This document shows positions 1 to 8,392 of a DNA stretch of 64,000 nucleotides, piece by piece; the first letter of the stretch is position 1; each line of letters begins with the position of its first letter. Source of the DNA: Anaerolineae bacterium. GTDB taxonomy: Bacteria > Chloroflexota > Anaerolineae > Promineifilales > Promineifilaceae. Where the stretch lies: NCBI GenBank assembly GCA_023384415.1, contig JAHDWJ010000008.1:1-64000 (forward strand), in the 5' to 3' direction. A program made the position numbers and the translations under genes. Under the pieces are notes generated by a model. That model was not told the origin of the DNA. It did not search any database and worked only from the letters and a program-made list of their open reading frames with translations.

Positions 1-251
1 GTGCAGGAAATTTTGCTTGTCTAATAGGGCTACAAAAAAATCTGCAAAGATAGTGTTAGAATGGTTTGGGCAAAGTTAGCGGACTGATCTTAGTGAACCA
101 CGCTTTTATCGTAATCTAGTACACTTACGCAATTTCTTAACGAGGCAGGTATTAATTTTTATAGGCTGCAAATCTCTTAGCAACCTATTTAGCCACATCG
201 TTTGTTTGCGGCCGCATTGTGTATCATTTTTTGGCATTAAAGAGAGAAATA

Positions 252-1292
252 ATGAATCCCCCATTATCCTTCCAGGTCGCCGTTTTACATTGGTCAACAA
301 TAGATGGTATTGCTCAAGTCATTGAAGATGAATTACATACCTTAGGCCATCGTCCTTTCCCTGTTTTTAATAACGCACCTATCCCCCCACACACAGAGAT
401 TGTCTTCACTTCTGGCCCTTATGGGCAATTATATGCTTTTCTATCCCAATTAGAAGGCTGGTTGCCTCGGAACCGCCCGGTTGTTGTCCATTGGAATACG
501 GAGGGGATTCCCAGCCCAGTCTTACCCTGGTTTTTGGTCCGCATGATCAGCAGCGGCCGCGCCTGGCTGGATCGTTTACGGTTACAAAACCCTGGCCTGG
601 CCCGTCTCCGCCTACTCTCCATTCTGGATAAACGGATGTTGCGTTACCGGTATGTGGGTGACTATGCTTATCTCTATAAAAAAGGGCTGCTCCATGTTTT
701 GGCCGACTCCTCAGCCCTATATGCCCACATTCGCAGCCAGCATGGGCTGCCAACGGTGTATGCGCCCTGGGGAGCTACCCCCCGCTGGTATGCCGATTTA
801 CAGATTGGGCGAGATATTGATGTTTTGTGGATGGGGAAACGGGCTACCCGCCGCCGCAGTGATTTACTGGATTTAGTGAGGCATGGGCTGCGGCCGCATG
901 GCATAGAAATTTATGTCGCTGATAATGTAGAGAATCCGTTTATATTTGATCAAGAACGTACCCAATTCCTCAACCGGGCTAAGATTACTCTGAACATTAC
1001 CCGCACCTGGTACGACGACAACTTCTCTCGTTTTGCTCTGGCTGCCCCCAACCGCTCCTTAGTGGTATCCGAACCGATGTTGGCTCATTGCCCGGCCATC
1101 GAAGCTGGAACCCATTACCTGTCCACCCCTCCAGAAAAGTTGGTTGATACCATCCTTTACTATTTACAGCACGAAACTGAACGGCAGGAGATTGTGGAGA
1201 GAGCGTATCAACTGTTTACCCAACAGCTAACCTTTCAACACAGTGTCTCAACCATAATGGCCCAGGTAGCTTATTATAAAAAAGAGAAGTAA
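252..1292 (+). CDS. CgeB-like glycosyltransferase family protein
   Basis: A 346-residue soluble protein that looks like a GT-B type glycosyltransferase of the CgeB/YkvP group. The N-terminal half has alternating hydrophobic strands (VVVHWNTEGIP at about 80-90). The C-terminal third contains a donor-site-like stretch with a run of small residues, APNRSLVVSE then IEAGTHYLS, followed by a helical tail, as in CgeB C-terminal domains. These families usually transfer a sugar to a spore-coat, glycan or lipid acceptor; substrate cannot be told here. The ATG at 252 is chosen over an in-frame GTG at 219 because an AG-rich Shine-Dalgarno (aaagagagaa) precedes it. It stands alone, without glycan-cluster neighbours in the window. 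Confidence 0.6.
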   Translation: MNPPLSFQVAVLHWSTIDGIAQVIEDELHTLGHRPFPVFNNAPIPPHTEIVFTSGPYGQLYAFLSQLEGWLPRNRPVVVHWNTEGIPSPVLPWFLVRMISSGRAWLDRLRLQNPGLARLRLLSILDKRMLRYRYVGDYAYLYKKGLLHVLADSSALYAHIRSQHGLPTVYAPWGATPRWYADLQIGRDIDVLWMGKRATRRRSDLLDLVRHGLRPHGIEIYVADNVENPFIFDQERTQFLNRAKITLNITRTWYDDNFSRFALAAPNRSLVVSEPMLAHCPAIEAGTHYLSTPPEKLVDTILYYLQHETERQEIVERAYQLFTQQLTFQHSVSTIMAQVAYYKKEK

Positions 1293-1381
1293 CTTTACCG
1301 ATTATCGAGGGCTGATTCTGGCCTGGTTGGTGTGGCAAATTGCTGGGGGCGGGAGTACATCAGGTAAACAATGAAATTGCA

Positions 1382-1628
1382 CAGCAATTCTCAATTTGCC
1401 TTGAAATGGATGTAGGGGCAGGACAGGTGGGCCAGAGTTTTGGTCAAACAGAAACATTTCGTTCCCACCTGTCTCGCCCTGATTTGGCCGCAATGGGGGT
1501 GTAAAAGGGGGGTGTAAAAGAGGGTGAGACAGGCGGGAATAAGGTTAAACTGCTTGACCCAGATGGTTGCCCGCCTGTCCCACCCTTACCACACTACCGC
1601 ACAACGGGTTCTAAATTGAGAATTGCTG
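1382..1628. mobile_element. MITE-like element, copy A, with target-site duplication
   Basis: The ends are a perfect 16-bp inverted repeat, CAGCAATTCTCAATTT at 1382-1397 and its complement at 1613-1628. The element is flanked by a perfect 9-bp direct repeat, gaaattgca, at 1373-1381 and 1629-1637, the expected scar of transposition. Inside are palindromic modules of the type gacaggcggg...cccgcctgtc. There is no transposase gene, so it would be a non-autonomous element moved by an enzyme encoded elsewhere. A second copy with a different 9-bp duplication lies at 23307-23525. Confidence 0.88.
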
Positions 1629-1735
1629 GAAATTGCAGGTATTTCTTGACTCAAAGTAGGGAATTACCTTATACAGTTTTCTTTCAGATTAAGGCACGAT
1701 AGTCATATGAGTCAGATAAGCGTTTAGTTCCTCTG

Positions 1736-1794
1736 AAAAAGTTGAACTTTTAGTTTCAATGAAGACTCACTACCAAAGAAAAGTTCAACTTTTT
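1736..1794. promoter_or_regulatory. Paired AAAGTTnAACTTT palindromes upstream of the GlsB-like gene
   Basis: A perfect 16-bp inverted repeat (1736-1751 and 1779-1794) is separated by 27 bp. Each arm is itself nearly palindromic (AAAGTT-g-AACTTT), so the pair could be two operator half-sites 43 bp apart. It ends about 75 bp before the start of the stress-type membrane protein gene. It could equally be the end of an old repeat or a stem-loop; no regulator is identified. Confidence 0.4.
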
Positions 1795-1867
1795 AGCTGA
1801 ACGGTTACTGAATACAGGCAAACACAATCAACTCGTGTTGCCAAATACACACAAAGGAGCGTGTAAG

Positions 1868-2137
1868 ATGAACTTTATTATATGGCTTATCGTTGGCGGT
1901 ATTGTAGGCTGGTTAGCCAGCATCGTGATGCGAACAGATGCTCAACAAGGTCTGATACTCAATGTTGTGGTAGGGATCGTGGGTGCGTTTCTGGCAGGTC
2001 TGTTCTTGACCCCTATGTTGGGTATCTCTACTATCAACCAGAATAACTTTAGTTTGCCTGGGTTTATAGTATCCTTTATGGGTGCAGTGATCTTGCTGGC
2101 CCTCGTTAATCTCTTTAATCGAGGCAGGGTGCGGTAA
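1868..2137 (+). CDS. GlsB/YeaQ/YmgE-family stress response membrane protein
   Basis: An 89-residue protein with three predicted membrane segments: a glycine-rich start (FIIWLIVGGIVGWLASIVM), a second Gly-rich helix around 37-55 and a third helix near the C-terminus (about 65-83), ending in a short basic tail (NRGRVR). This is the usual size and pattern of the transglycosylase-associated/GlsB family, small inner-membrane proteins linked to general stress in other bacteria; the biochemical role is unknown. The ATG at 1868 has a good Shine-Dalgarno (aaggagcg) seven bases upstream. A strong terminator follows 16 bp after the stop, so it is monocistronic. Confidence 0.88.
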   Translation: MNFIIWLIVGGIVGWLASIVMRTDAQQGLILNVVVGIVGAFLAGLFLTPMLGISTINQNNFSLPGFIVSFMGAVILLALVNLFNRGRVR

Positions 2138-2152
2138 ACCATTTTTATAGAA

Positions 2153-2192
2153 GGGGGTGGTTCGATCCCAGAGGTCGAATCACCCCTTTTTT
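2153..2192 (+). terminator. Rho-independent terminator of the GlsB-like gene
   Basis: A 12-bp stem (ggggtggttcga with tcgaatcacccc, one G-U pair) is followed by six T residues, directly behind the stop codon at 2137. Confidence 0.85.
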
Positions 2193-2316
2193 GTTTGTTG
2201 TTATTATTCTTGAATGGTTATGCGAAAGTTTGTAACAAATTGTATGATATGGCTTAATTTTTTAAAAAACAGGTGTATAATGACCGCGACATCACTCCAC
2301 TAAAGGAGACAACATC

Positions 2317-2421
2317 ATGACAAAAGGTCAAGAAAAAGGAAAGAAAGGCAAAATTAACAAACCAAAGTTGAACAAGAAGGAAAAGAAAGAGCGCAAGGAA
2401 CGGAAAAAGGGTGACGGTTGA
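2317..2421 (+). CDS. 34-residue lysine-rich basic peptide, function unknown
   Basis: A very short open frame with a textbook start: Shine-Dalgarno aaaggagac seven bases before the ATG, and a TATAAT hexamer at 2276-2281 (no good -35 box). The peptide begins MTKGQEKGKKGK and is more than 40% Lys with several Glu and Arg and no hydrophobic segment, so it is soluble and probably unstructured. It could bind nucleic acid or the ribosome. I do not recognise a family. The arrangement of promoter-like box, ribosome site, ATG and stop argues it is a real gene. Confidence 0.55.
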   Translation: MTKGQEKGKKGKINKPKLNKKEKKERKERKKGDG

Positions 2422-2462
2422 TAAAGAACTGTCTATCTCGCCCCGTTACGGCTCTACCCGGA

Positions 2463-2519
2463 TGAGACAGGCGGGAATCAGGGCTACCTGACCGAACTAG
2501 TTACCCGCCTGTCTCACTC
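2463..2519. repeat. Partial MITE module (gacaggcggg palindrome)
   Basis: Palindromic segment starting gagacaggcgggaat and ending acccgcctgtctcac, matching the inner module found at about 1522-1590 in MITE copy A and at 23340-23402 in copy B. It lacks the 16-bp terminal repeats, so it is a fragment or a separately dispersed module. Confidence 0.65.
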
Positions 2520-2550
2520 ACCCCTCCACTCTCCACATTCAGAACAATAC

Positions 2551-2687
2551 CCTAACCTGGACAAGCCAGAAAGGATTTATCCACAGATTTCACAGATGAA
2601 CACAGATGTATTTCTATCTGTGAAAATCTGTGTCATCTGTGGATCACTGCTTGTTTTCTGTACCAGAAGTTGACTCGCAAGGTACTA
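2551..2687. repeat. 137-bp dispersed repeat, copy 1
   Basis: Begins cctaacctggacaagcc and ends gcaaggtacta, and is clearly homologous to 32817-32954 (about 90% by eye). The middle is a palindrome built from atccacagat and atctgtggat half-sites. It lies between genes in both cases, with no coding potential. Confidence 0.85.
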
Positions 2688-2692
2688 TTTCA

Positions 2693-2724
2693 GATTGGTT
2701 CAATTTCCGAAGATTGAAGCAATC
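2693..2724. repeat. gattggttcaa-type palindrome, copy 1
   Basis: Inverted repeat gattggttcaat with attgaagcaatc (one mismatch). Its left arm and loop resemble the palindrome at 8337-8367 (gattggttca). It could be a small dispersed repeat or a shared operator; it lies just behind the stop of the minus-strand gene ending at 2736. Confidence 0.4.
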
Positions 2725-2735
2725 TCTATCTGGCT

Positions 2736-3077
2736 TCACAGCCTGACTTCTTCTTGAAGATAGGCGGCCGCAGAGACAGGGATGATCTCACTGCTGACAA
2801 TAAGGGCCTCGCGTTGGGGCTTGAGGGCCGCGACACGTTTATCCTGGCGGTAGGCGGCCAACGCGGCCGCGTCCGGAAATGTCACGATATGCCACTCAAC
2901 CCCTGGCTCATCAGCCGGGCGGAAGGCCAGGGTGATCGCACCGCCATACTCACGCATAATTGCGGCCGCGTTCCGTTCATACGCCTCAAACTGGGCCTGT
3001 TTCTCAGGCATAAACCGCAGCTTGACGAACAAAACCAAAAGGGTTTCCGTAGGCATAAACTTGATTTTGTGTTCCAT
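2736..3077 (-). CDS. Small dimeric alpha/beta-barrel (DUF1330/ABM-like) protein
   Basis: A 113-residue protein with the pattern of the ferredoxin-like dimeric barrel superfamily: a first strand (ETLLVLFVKLRF), a helix containing FEAYERNAAAIM, a strand, then WHIVTFPDAAALAAYRQD, typical of DUF1330/monooxygenase-like proteins in which a Phe/Pro-Asp turn precedes a helix. Members are small soluble enzymes or ligand binders of varied role, so no reaction is assigned. The start is uncertain: ATG at 3077 has a weak ribosome site; 3113 and 3056 are alternatives. It contains three GCGGCCGC sites within about 200 bp. Confidence 0.55.
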   Translation of the reverse strand: MEHKIKFMPTETLLVLFVKLRFMPEKQAQFEAYERNAAAIMREYGGAITLAFRPADEPGVEWHIVTFPDAAALAAYRQDKRVAALKPQREALIVSSEIIPVSAAAYLQEEVRL

Positions 3078-3426
3078 TGACAACCTATAAACCAATGCTA
3101 CAATTTGCCCCATATTGGCATGTAATCGAGATTTATTGGTACCATCATCTTAGACTTTGGGGTTAGGCAAAAATTGTTTCCCCGATTAATAACCAATATA
3201 GTCTTAACCATTTGCTTGATCAAGAAACACCAGACCCCAATCAGGTTACTCCCCTGTCTAAGACCCTATCTCCCTTAACCCCCATCACAAAAGCCAGGCC
3301 AGTTTAACGCCCGTAACTCAGACGATTGCATCGTACATATTTTGTGTTAAAGCGGTTCTTAGCAATACCGCTGTTCAACACCTCTGGGTGTCATTTATCC
3401 ATCTGCTGCCTTTAAGGAGGGCTACC
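3078..3426. other. Intergenic region with no recognised feature
   Basis: About 350 bp between divergent genes. I see no gene, repeat family or clear promoter hexamers. It must hold the promoter for the surface protein at 3427, whose strong Shine-Dalgarno (aaggaggg) lies at the right edge. Confidence 0.5.
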
Positions 3427-5766
3427 ATGCTGCGTTCGCGTCGCATCCATCTTGTTATTGTTGTGATCTTGTTACTGTATGCCATCTGGTTAACCAGTAT
3501 GGCCCTGGCCCAATCGGGGGATACTATCACCTATACCGGAGAGTTAGGCCCCTCATTTATTCCGGTGAACGCCAACCATGTTAATGCGGCGATGGGCCAG
3601 AATTTCGTTAATGAAGTTGAGCCAAACAACAGCGCGGCCGCGGCCACCCCCCTGGGTGGAACAAACGTGGTGGCTCTGGGCAATGTCTTTCCGCAGGCTG
3701 ATGTGGATTATTTCTCCTTCAGTGCGGCCGCAGGAGATCGGGTCTATGCGGCCACCCAGACTCTTTTTGATGCCAGTGCCAGCGGTGATACCCGGCTGAA
3801 CCTCTATGCCACTGACGGAACAACCCTCTTGGAGACGGACCTCAGTGATGGCTCATTTAATGCCAGTTCATCTTCCATCGCTGGCACTGTTTTGCCCTCA
3901 ACCGGAACATATTTCCTGGAAGTGCGACACAATACAGCCACCGGCACCATTCGCCCCTACCATCTTCATCTCCAGGTACAAACGGGCAGCCCCACAACGG
4001 AAACCGAAACCAACAACACCACCGCCACCGCCAACCCCCTGCCCCCGTCTGGCTGGATGAGTGGTTCCATAAACCCGGCAGGTGATGTTGATTTCTTTAG
4101 CTTGAGCCTGAATGCTGGTGATTCGGTGTTCTTAAGCCTCGATTTAGACCCAGAACGGGACACCACTACCTGGAATGGTCGCCTGGGGTTTGCCTTGTTT
4201 GGCAATGCCCCGTCTAACCAGATCCTGGTCGTTAATGATCCCTCGACCGTCTCACCCAATTCTGAAGCGTTCTTTATGACGGTTAAGGATGCCGGGACTT
4301 ACTATGTTTATGTGGATTCTCCCGTAGCCGGAACTGGAGGGCCAACCTTTACCTATAACCTGAGCGTATCAGTTCACCCCGCGGCCGCGCCCACTGGACC
4401 CTGCACCACCTACACCAACAATACTCCTGTTGCCATTCCCACTGGCCCTGGCATGGTTACTTCAAGCCTAAACGTACCGGGCAACCCCATCATTGGCGAC
4501 CTGGATGTGACCATCAACATCACCCATACCTTCATGCAAGATTTAGATGTCCATCTTGTCTCACCACAAGGGAATGACAATGGTCTCTTTACCGATGTGG
4601 GTTCTGGTACAGCAGGCGGTCCCCAAACGGCTATGAATATTATCCTGGATGATGAAGCTGCCCTCCCGTTCGCCTTTGGAGTCACCAGCCCCATGCGATT
4701 GCAGCCCGAACTGGCTTATCGCCTCAGTTGGTTTGATGGTGAGGATGCTGGCGGTACCTGGACCCTGGTCATCCGGGATGATGCTACTGGTGATGGCGGA
4801 ACTTTGAGCAGTTGGGGGATCACCATTTGTGAGGCCCCGCCACCGCCAACCTGCCCGGTCGGCTCAGCCCCCCAGATCGTTTACACCAGCGACTTTGAAG
4901 CCAATGATGGCGGGTTCACCCATTCCGGTGTCCAGGACGAGTGGGAACGGGGACTGCCCTCTTTTAACCCCCTCACAACCTGCAACAGCGGCAGCAACTG
5001 TTGGGTCACAGACCTGGACAACACCTACAACGCCAGCAGCAATCAGGATTTGCTCTCCCCCAATATTAACCTGGCTGGTTATACTGGGGCAGCCTGGGTC
5101 ACCTGGAGCCAACGTTACCATATAGAGAGTGCCACCTTTGATCGGGCTTTTGTGGATGTGCAGCTGGTAGGTGGGGGATCGCCACGCCGCTTGTGGGAGT
5201 GGCTGGATGCCACCATGAACAATACCGTAGGCAATCCAGCCGTTACCATTGCCGAAAGTGCCGGTTGGGGATGGCGCACCGCCGATATTACTGATTACCT
5301 GGGCCAAAATGTGGAGCTGCGCTTCAATTTGAGCGGCGATACAACAGTTCAGTTGGCTGGGTTGGCTATTGATGATGTCACTGTAACCGCTTGCCAACTG
5401 TTACCCACCAGTACTCCCACCCCCACCCCAACCAATACGGCCACCCCCACCCCAACCAATACGGCCACAGCGACCCCAACCAACACGCCGACCAGCACCG
5501 CAACCAGTACACCCACCAGCACTTCCACCAGTGTCCCCACAGACACGCCAACCAGTACGCCGACGGAGTTGCCAACCGGCACACCAACGGAGTTGCCAAC
5601 CGGCACACCAACGGATGTGCCTACCCCCACCATCGAACCACCAACGGATGTGCAGTTATCCAGTGTGGGTCAGAGCAGCAGCAGCATCTCACCTTTCTGG
5701 CTGCTTCTGCTTCTGTTATTCGCTCTGGCCCTGATGGGGCGGCGGGCGCAGCGTACAGGTAAATAA
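3427..5766 (+). CDS. Cell-surface protein with PPC and P domains, Thr-Pro stalk and C-terminal anchor
   Basis: A 779-residue exported protein. Residues 1-29 form a signal peptide (basic start, hydrophobic core, cut near ALAQS). Two bacterial pre-peptidase C-terminal type beta domains follow (the first introduced by NEVEPNNS with DVDYFSF, the second by ETETNNT with GDVDFFSL). Then comes a proprotein-convertase P domain (DLDVHLVSPQG, GTWTLVIRDDATGDGGTL) and a jelly-roll domain beginning YTSDFEANDGGF. A Thr/Pro/Asn stalk of about 80 residues leads to a single C-terminal helix (FWLLLLLLFALALMG) and basic tail. PPC and P domains usually accompany secreted peptidases, but no protease catalytic domain is present, so binding or structure is more likely. 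ATG 3427 follows aaggaggg. Confidence 0.82.
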   Translation: MLRSRRIHLVIVVILLLYAIWLTSMALAQSGDTITYTGELGPSFIPVNANHVNAAMGQNFVNEVEPNNSAAAATPLGGTNVVALGNVFPQADVDYFSFSAAAGDRVYAATQTLFDASASGDTRLNLYATDGTTLLETDLSDGSFNASSSSIAGTVLPSTGTYFLEVRHNTATGTIRPYHLHLQVQTGSPTTETETNNTTATANPLPPSGWMSGSINPAGDVDFFSLSLNAGDSVFLSLDLDPERDTTTWNGRLGFALFGNAPSNQILVVNDPSTVSPNSEAFFMTVKDAGTYYVYVDSPVAGTGGPTFTYNLSVSVHPAAAPTGPCTTYTNNTPVAIPTGPGMVTSSLNVPGNPIIGDLDVTINITHTFMQDLDVHLVSPQGNDNGLFTDVGSGTAGGPQTAMNIILDDEAALPFAFGVTSPMRLQPELAYRLSWFDGEDAGGTWTLVIRDDATGDGGTLSSWGITICEAPPPPTCPVGSAPQIVYTSDFEANDGGFTHSGVQDEWERGLPSFNPLTTCNSGSNCWVTDLDNTYNASSNQDLLSPNINLAGYTGAAWVTWSQRYHIESATFDRAFVDVQLVGGGSPRRLWEWLDATMNNTVGNPAVTIAESAGWGWRTADITDYLGQNVELRFNLSGDTTVQLAGLAIDDVTVTACQLLPTSTPTPTPTNTATPTPTNTATATPTNTPTSTATSTPTSTSTSVPTDTPTSTPTELPTGTPTELPTGTPTDVPTPTIEPPTDVQLSSVGQSSSSISPFWLLLLLLFALALMGRRAQRTGK

Positions 5767-5811
5767 AGGTGATACATCGCTCCCTTAACGTAAAACGTTG
5801 AGGGGAAAGAT

Positions 5812-5852
5812 AAAAAAAGGCCGGGCTTCTTAAACGAAGCCCGGCCTTTCTT
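5812..5852. terminator. Bidirectional rho-independent terminator
   Basis: A perfect 11-bp stem (ggccgggcttc with gaagcccggcc) and 6-base loop has an A run on its left and a T-rich run on its right. It sits between the convergent ends of the surface protein and the flavoprotein gene and can serve both. Confidence 0.9.
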
Positions 5853-5874
5853 GTTTGATTGATCACAAACCCTT

Positions 5875-8211
5875 TTACTCACTCTCCACTTTATGGCTGG
5901 CCGGCCGCAAAGCCCGTTTATTCTCCAACCATTGTGCCCGTTCCCGCTCCGCCAGCCGGTATAGCTGGTTGCGGCCGCTCCAATATTGTTTCGGCCATTC
6001 TATTCCCCGGTAGTTGTACTGCGCGGCCGCCTGCAAAGTAAAATATGGGTTGGTCAGATGCGGCCGGGCCAAGGCCACCAAATCCGCCCGCCCCTGCAAC
6101 AAAATCGTATTCACCTGGTCTGGCGTCGTAATCGCCCCCACCGCCATCGTTGGAATCCCCACTTCCAGCCGGATTTTGTCGGCAAAGGGAGTCTGATACA
6201 TCCGGCCATAGATAGGCTGCTGGTACGGCACCGTTTGCCCGGTGGATACATCTAGCAAATCCACCCCGGCCTGTTTGAGCAGAGACGCGGCCGCGACCAA
6301 CTCCTCACCCCTCAGCCCCCCCGGGTACCAATCCGTCGCCGAGAGCCGCACCGACATCGGTTTATGGGCCGGCCAGGCCGCCCGGCAGGCCGTAAACACC
6401 TCCAGCGGGAAACGCATCCGGTTGTCGATCTCTCCCCCGTACTCATCCGTGCGTTGGTTCGTCAACGGCGAAATGAAACTCGCCAGCAGGTAGCCGTGAG
6501 CCATGTGGATTTCCAGCATGTCAAACCCGGCCGCTTCAGCATATTCCGTCGCCCGCACAAATTCAGCCACAATCCGCGCCATATCGGTCCGGCTCACCTC
6601 AATGGGTAGTTGGCTGTCCGGGTAGTACGGGATAGCCGACGGGGCCACAACCGGCCAGTTGCCATCAGGCAGAGGGTGGTTTTCTTCTTCCCAACCCACC
6701 TGAGTAGACCCTTTGCGGCCGGCGTGCCCCAACTGCATACAAATTTTGGCCTGGCTGTTCTCATGGACAAAGGCCACAATCCGGGCAAAAGCGGCACATT
6801 GCTCCTCATTCCATAAGCCGGTACAGCCTGGGGTGATACGGGCATCTGGGGCCGGGCAGGTCATCTCCACAAACAGCAGCCCCGCCCCCCCCACGGCCCG
6901 GCTGGCCAGGTGAACAAAATGCCAATCGTTGGGCAGCCCCTCAATGGCCGAATATTGGGCCATCGGTGAGACAACCACCCGGTTGGGCACGACCATCTCC
7001 CGCAGCCGGAACGGGGTAAACATGGGGGGCGTCCCCTCAGTGACGGGGAACCCCTGCTGGCGCACCTGGGCCAGGAACCAGCTTTGGATAGGGCGAGCGA
7101 ACTGTTCATCACGCACCATTAGCTCATCAAAGGTCAACTGTTTGGAGCGGGACATAACCCCAAAGGCGAACTGCTCTGGGGCAAGCGGCCAATGCCGCTC
7201 CAGGGCCTCAAACCATTCCAGGGAGACGTTGGCTGTGTGCTGGGTCTTCTCCACCTCTTCACGGCGGGCGGTATCATAATGATGGAGCGCGGCCGCGACC
7301 GTATCCGTCCCCCGCAATGCTTGCAATAGAGCAATGGCATCTTCCATCGCCAGCTTCGTCCCCGACCCGATAGAGTAATGAGCCGTCGCTTTGGCATCTC
7401 CCAACAAAACAATATTATCCTTTACCCAGGTGCGGTTACTGATGGTGGGGAACTGCCGCCACAAAGAGCGGTTATTGATGAGAGAGTGGCCGGCCAGTTC
7501 CTGGGCAAAAATCTGTTCCAGCACCGGGATATGCTCCCCGTTCAGAGCCTCCAGCTTATCAAACCCCCAACCCAACCAGGTAGAAGGGGGCATCTCAATG
7601 ACCCAGGTGCTGGCCTGAGGTTCATACTGGTAACAATGGGCCACCATCACCCCATGGGCCGTCTCACGGAAAAAATATTCAAAGGCATCAAACTCCCGGG
7701 TAGAGCCAAGCCAACAAAAATAATCCTGGCGTAAATCCACCACCGTACCAAAATGCTCCTTATGCGTCTCACGGATTTTGCTGTTGATCCCATCGGCAGC
7801 CACGATGAGATCACTGTCCGCCAGGGGGGAGTGGTCAAGTTGGGCCGGTGCCAACTCACATTCAAACAGCAACTTAACTCCCAACTCACGACACCGCTCT
7901 TGCAGCAGCAGCAATAGCGATTGGCGCGAACAGCCGGCAAACCCATTCCCGGCACAACGGAAATTGCGTCCCTTGAACCAGATTTCCACATCATCCCAGT
8001 AAGCAAAATTGCGCCGAATAGCTTCGTAAGAGGGCCGATCATACTCCCGATACGTCCCCAACGTCTCATCCGAAAACACCACCCCAAAGCCAAACGTATC
8101 ATCTGGCTTATTTCGTTCATAGACGGTGATGTCGTACTCCGGCCATTCTTTCTTGGCCAGAAGGGCAAAATACAACCCCCCCGGCCCTCCACCAACAACA
8201 GTGATTTTCAT
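5875..8211 (-). CDS. Bifunctional 2-aminobenzoyl-CoA (or salicylyl-CoA) monooxygenase/reductase
   Basis: A 778-residue fusion. Residues 1 to about 380 are an aromatic-ring FAD monooxygenase (MKITVVGGGPGGLY dinucleotide fold, IVAADGINSKIR, and GDAKATAHYSIGSG for FAD). Residues from about 400 are an Old-Yellow-Enzyme flavin reductase (NRVVVSPMAQYSA, QLGHAGRKG, HMAHGYLLASFISPL with the catalytic His pair, and RTDEYGG). This architecture is that of 2-aminobenzoyl-CoA monooxygenase/reductase and salicylyl-CoA 5-hydroxylase/oxidoreductase, which hydroxylate and then partly reduce the ring of a CoA thioester without ring-cleaving dioxygenases. It diverges from a crotonase, RidA-like and acyl-CoA dehydrogenase cluster, which supports the pathway. 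Anthranilate or salicylate as substrate cannot be separated by sequence alone. Confidence 0.88.
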   Translation of the reverse strand: MKITVVGGGPGGLYFALLAKKEWPEYDITVYERNKPDDTFGFGVVFSDETLGTYREYDRPSYEAIRRNFAYWDDVEIWFKGRNFRCAGNGFAGCSRQSLLLLLQERCRELGVKLLFECELAPAQLDHSPLADSDLIVAADGINSKIRETHKEHFGTVVDLRQDYFCWLGSTREFDAFEYFFRETAHGVMVAHCYQYEPQASTWVIEMPPSTWLGWGFDKLEALNGEHIPVLEQIFAQELAGHSLINNRSLWRQFPTISNRTWVKDNIVLLGDAKATAHYSIGSGTKLAMEDAIALLQALRGTDTVAAALHHYDTARREEVEKTQHTANVSLEWFEALERHWPLAPEQFAFGVMSRSKQLTFDELMVRDEQFARPIQSWFLAQVRQQGFPVTEGTPPMFTPFRLREMVVPNRVVVSPMAQYSAIEGLPNDWHFVHLASRAVGGAGLLFVEMTCPAPDARITPGCTGLWNEEQCAAFARIVAFVHENSQAKICMQLGHAGRKGSTQVGWEEENHPLPDGNWPVVAPSAIPYYPDSQLPIEVSRTDMARIVAEFVRATEYAEAAGFDMLEIHMAHGYLLASFISPLTNQRTDEYGGEIDNRMRFPLEVFTACRAAWPAHKPMSVRLSATDWYPGGLRGEELVAAASLLKQAGVDLLDVSTGQTVPYQQPIYGRMYQTPFADKIRLEVGIPTMAVGAITTPDQVNTILLQGRADLVALARPHLTNPYFTLQAAAQYNYRGIEWPKQYWSGRNQLYRLAERERAQWLENKRALRPASHKVESE

Positions 8212-8336
8212 GTGGTCTCCTACGGGTATGTAGGGCGATTTACCAAATCCTCCTACACCCTCGGTCAGCTAAAGGAAATGTGTTATATTTTTACCTGCGA
8301 TTATCTTGTTAGCAAAAACCCTCAACTATCTACCAG

Positions 8337-8367
8337 GATTGGTTCAACCTTTGCGAGTGAACCAATC
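8337..8367. promoter_or_regulatory. Perfect 10-bp palindrome in the divergent control region
   Basis: gattggttca and tgaaccaatc, separated by 11 bp, lie 25 bp before the crotonase start and between the two divergent halves of the aromatic pathway, a natural place for an operator. A related palindrome at 2693-2724, where no such promoter is expected, means it may instead be a dispersed repeat. Confidence 0.4.
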
Positions 8368-8392
8368 TAAAATCGTCAATCAAGAGGTTTTT

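Larger units (their letters stand above)
1293..1867. other. 575-bp intergenic region made of repeats
   Basis: No convincing gene. It holds the 247-bp MITE at 1382-1628 and an inverted repeat at 1736-1794, both listed separately. The remainder is AT-richer spacer leading to the Shine-Dalgarno of the gene at 1868. Confidence 0.7.

Noticed and set aside
219..251. N-terminal extension of the glycosyltransferase from GTG 219
   Set aside because: No ribosome site before it, whereas ATG 252 has one; the extra eleven residues look like leader.
5349..5633. Long antisense frames through the Thr-Pro stalks (also 39903-40337, 42452-42697)
   Set aside because: They are antisense readings of low-complexity ACN-CCN codons, giving artificial VGV repeats without start signals.
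8306..8392. Longer N-terminus for the crotonase
   Set aside because: It runs through the palindrome of the control region and has no Shine-Dalgarno; aagagg precedes ATG 8393.
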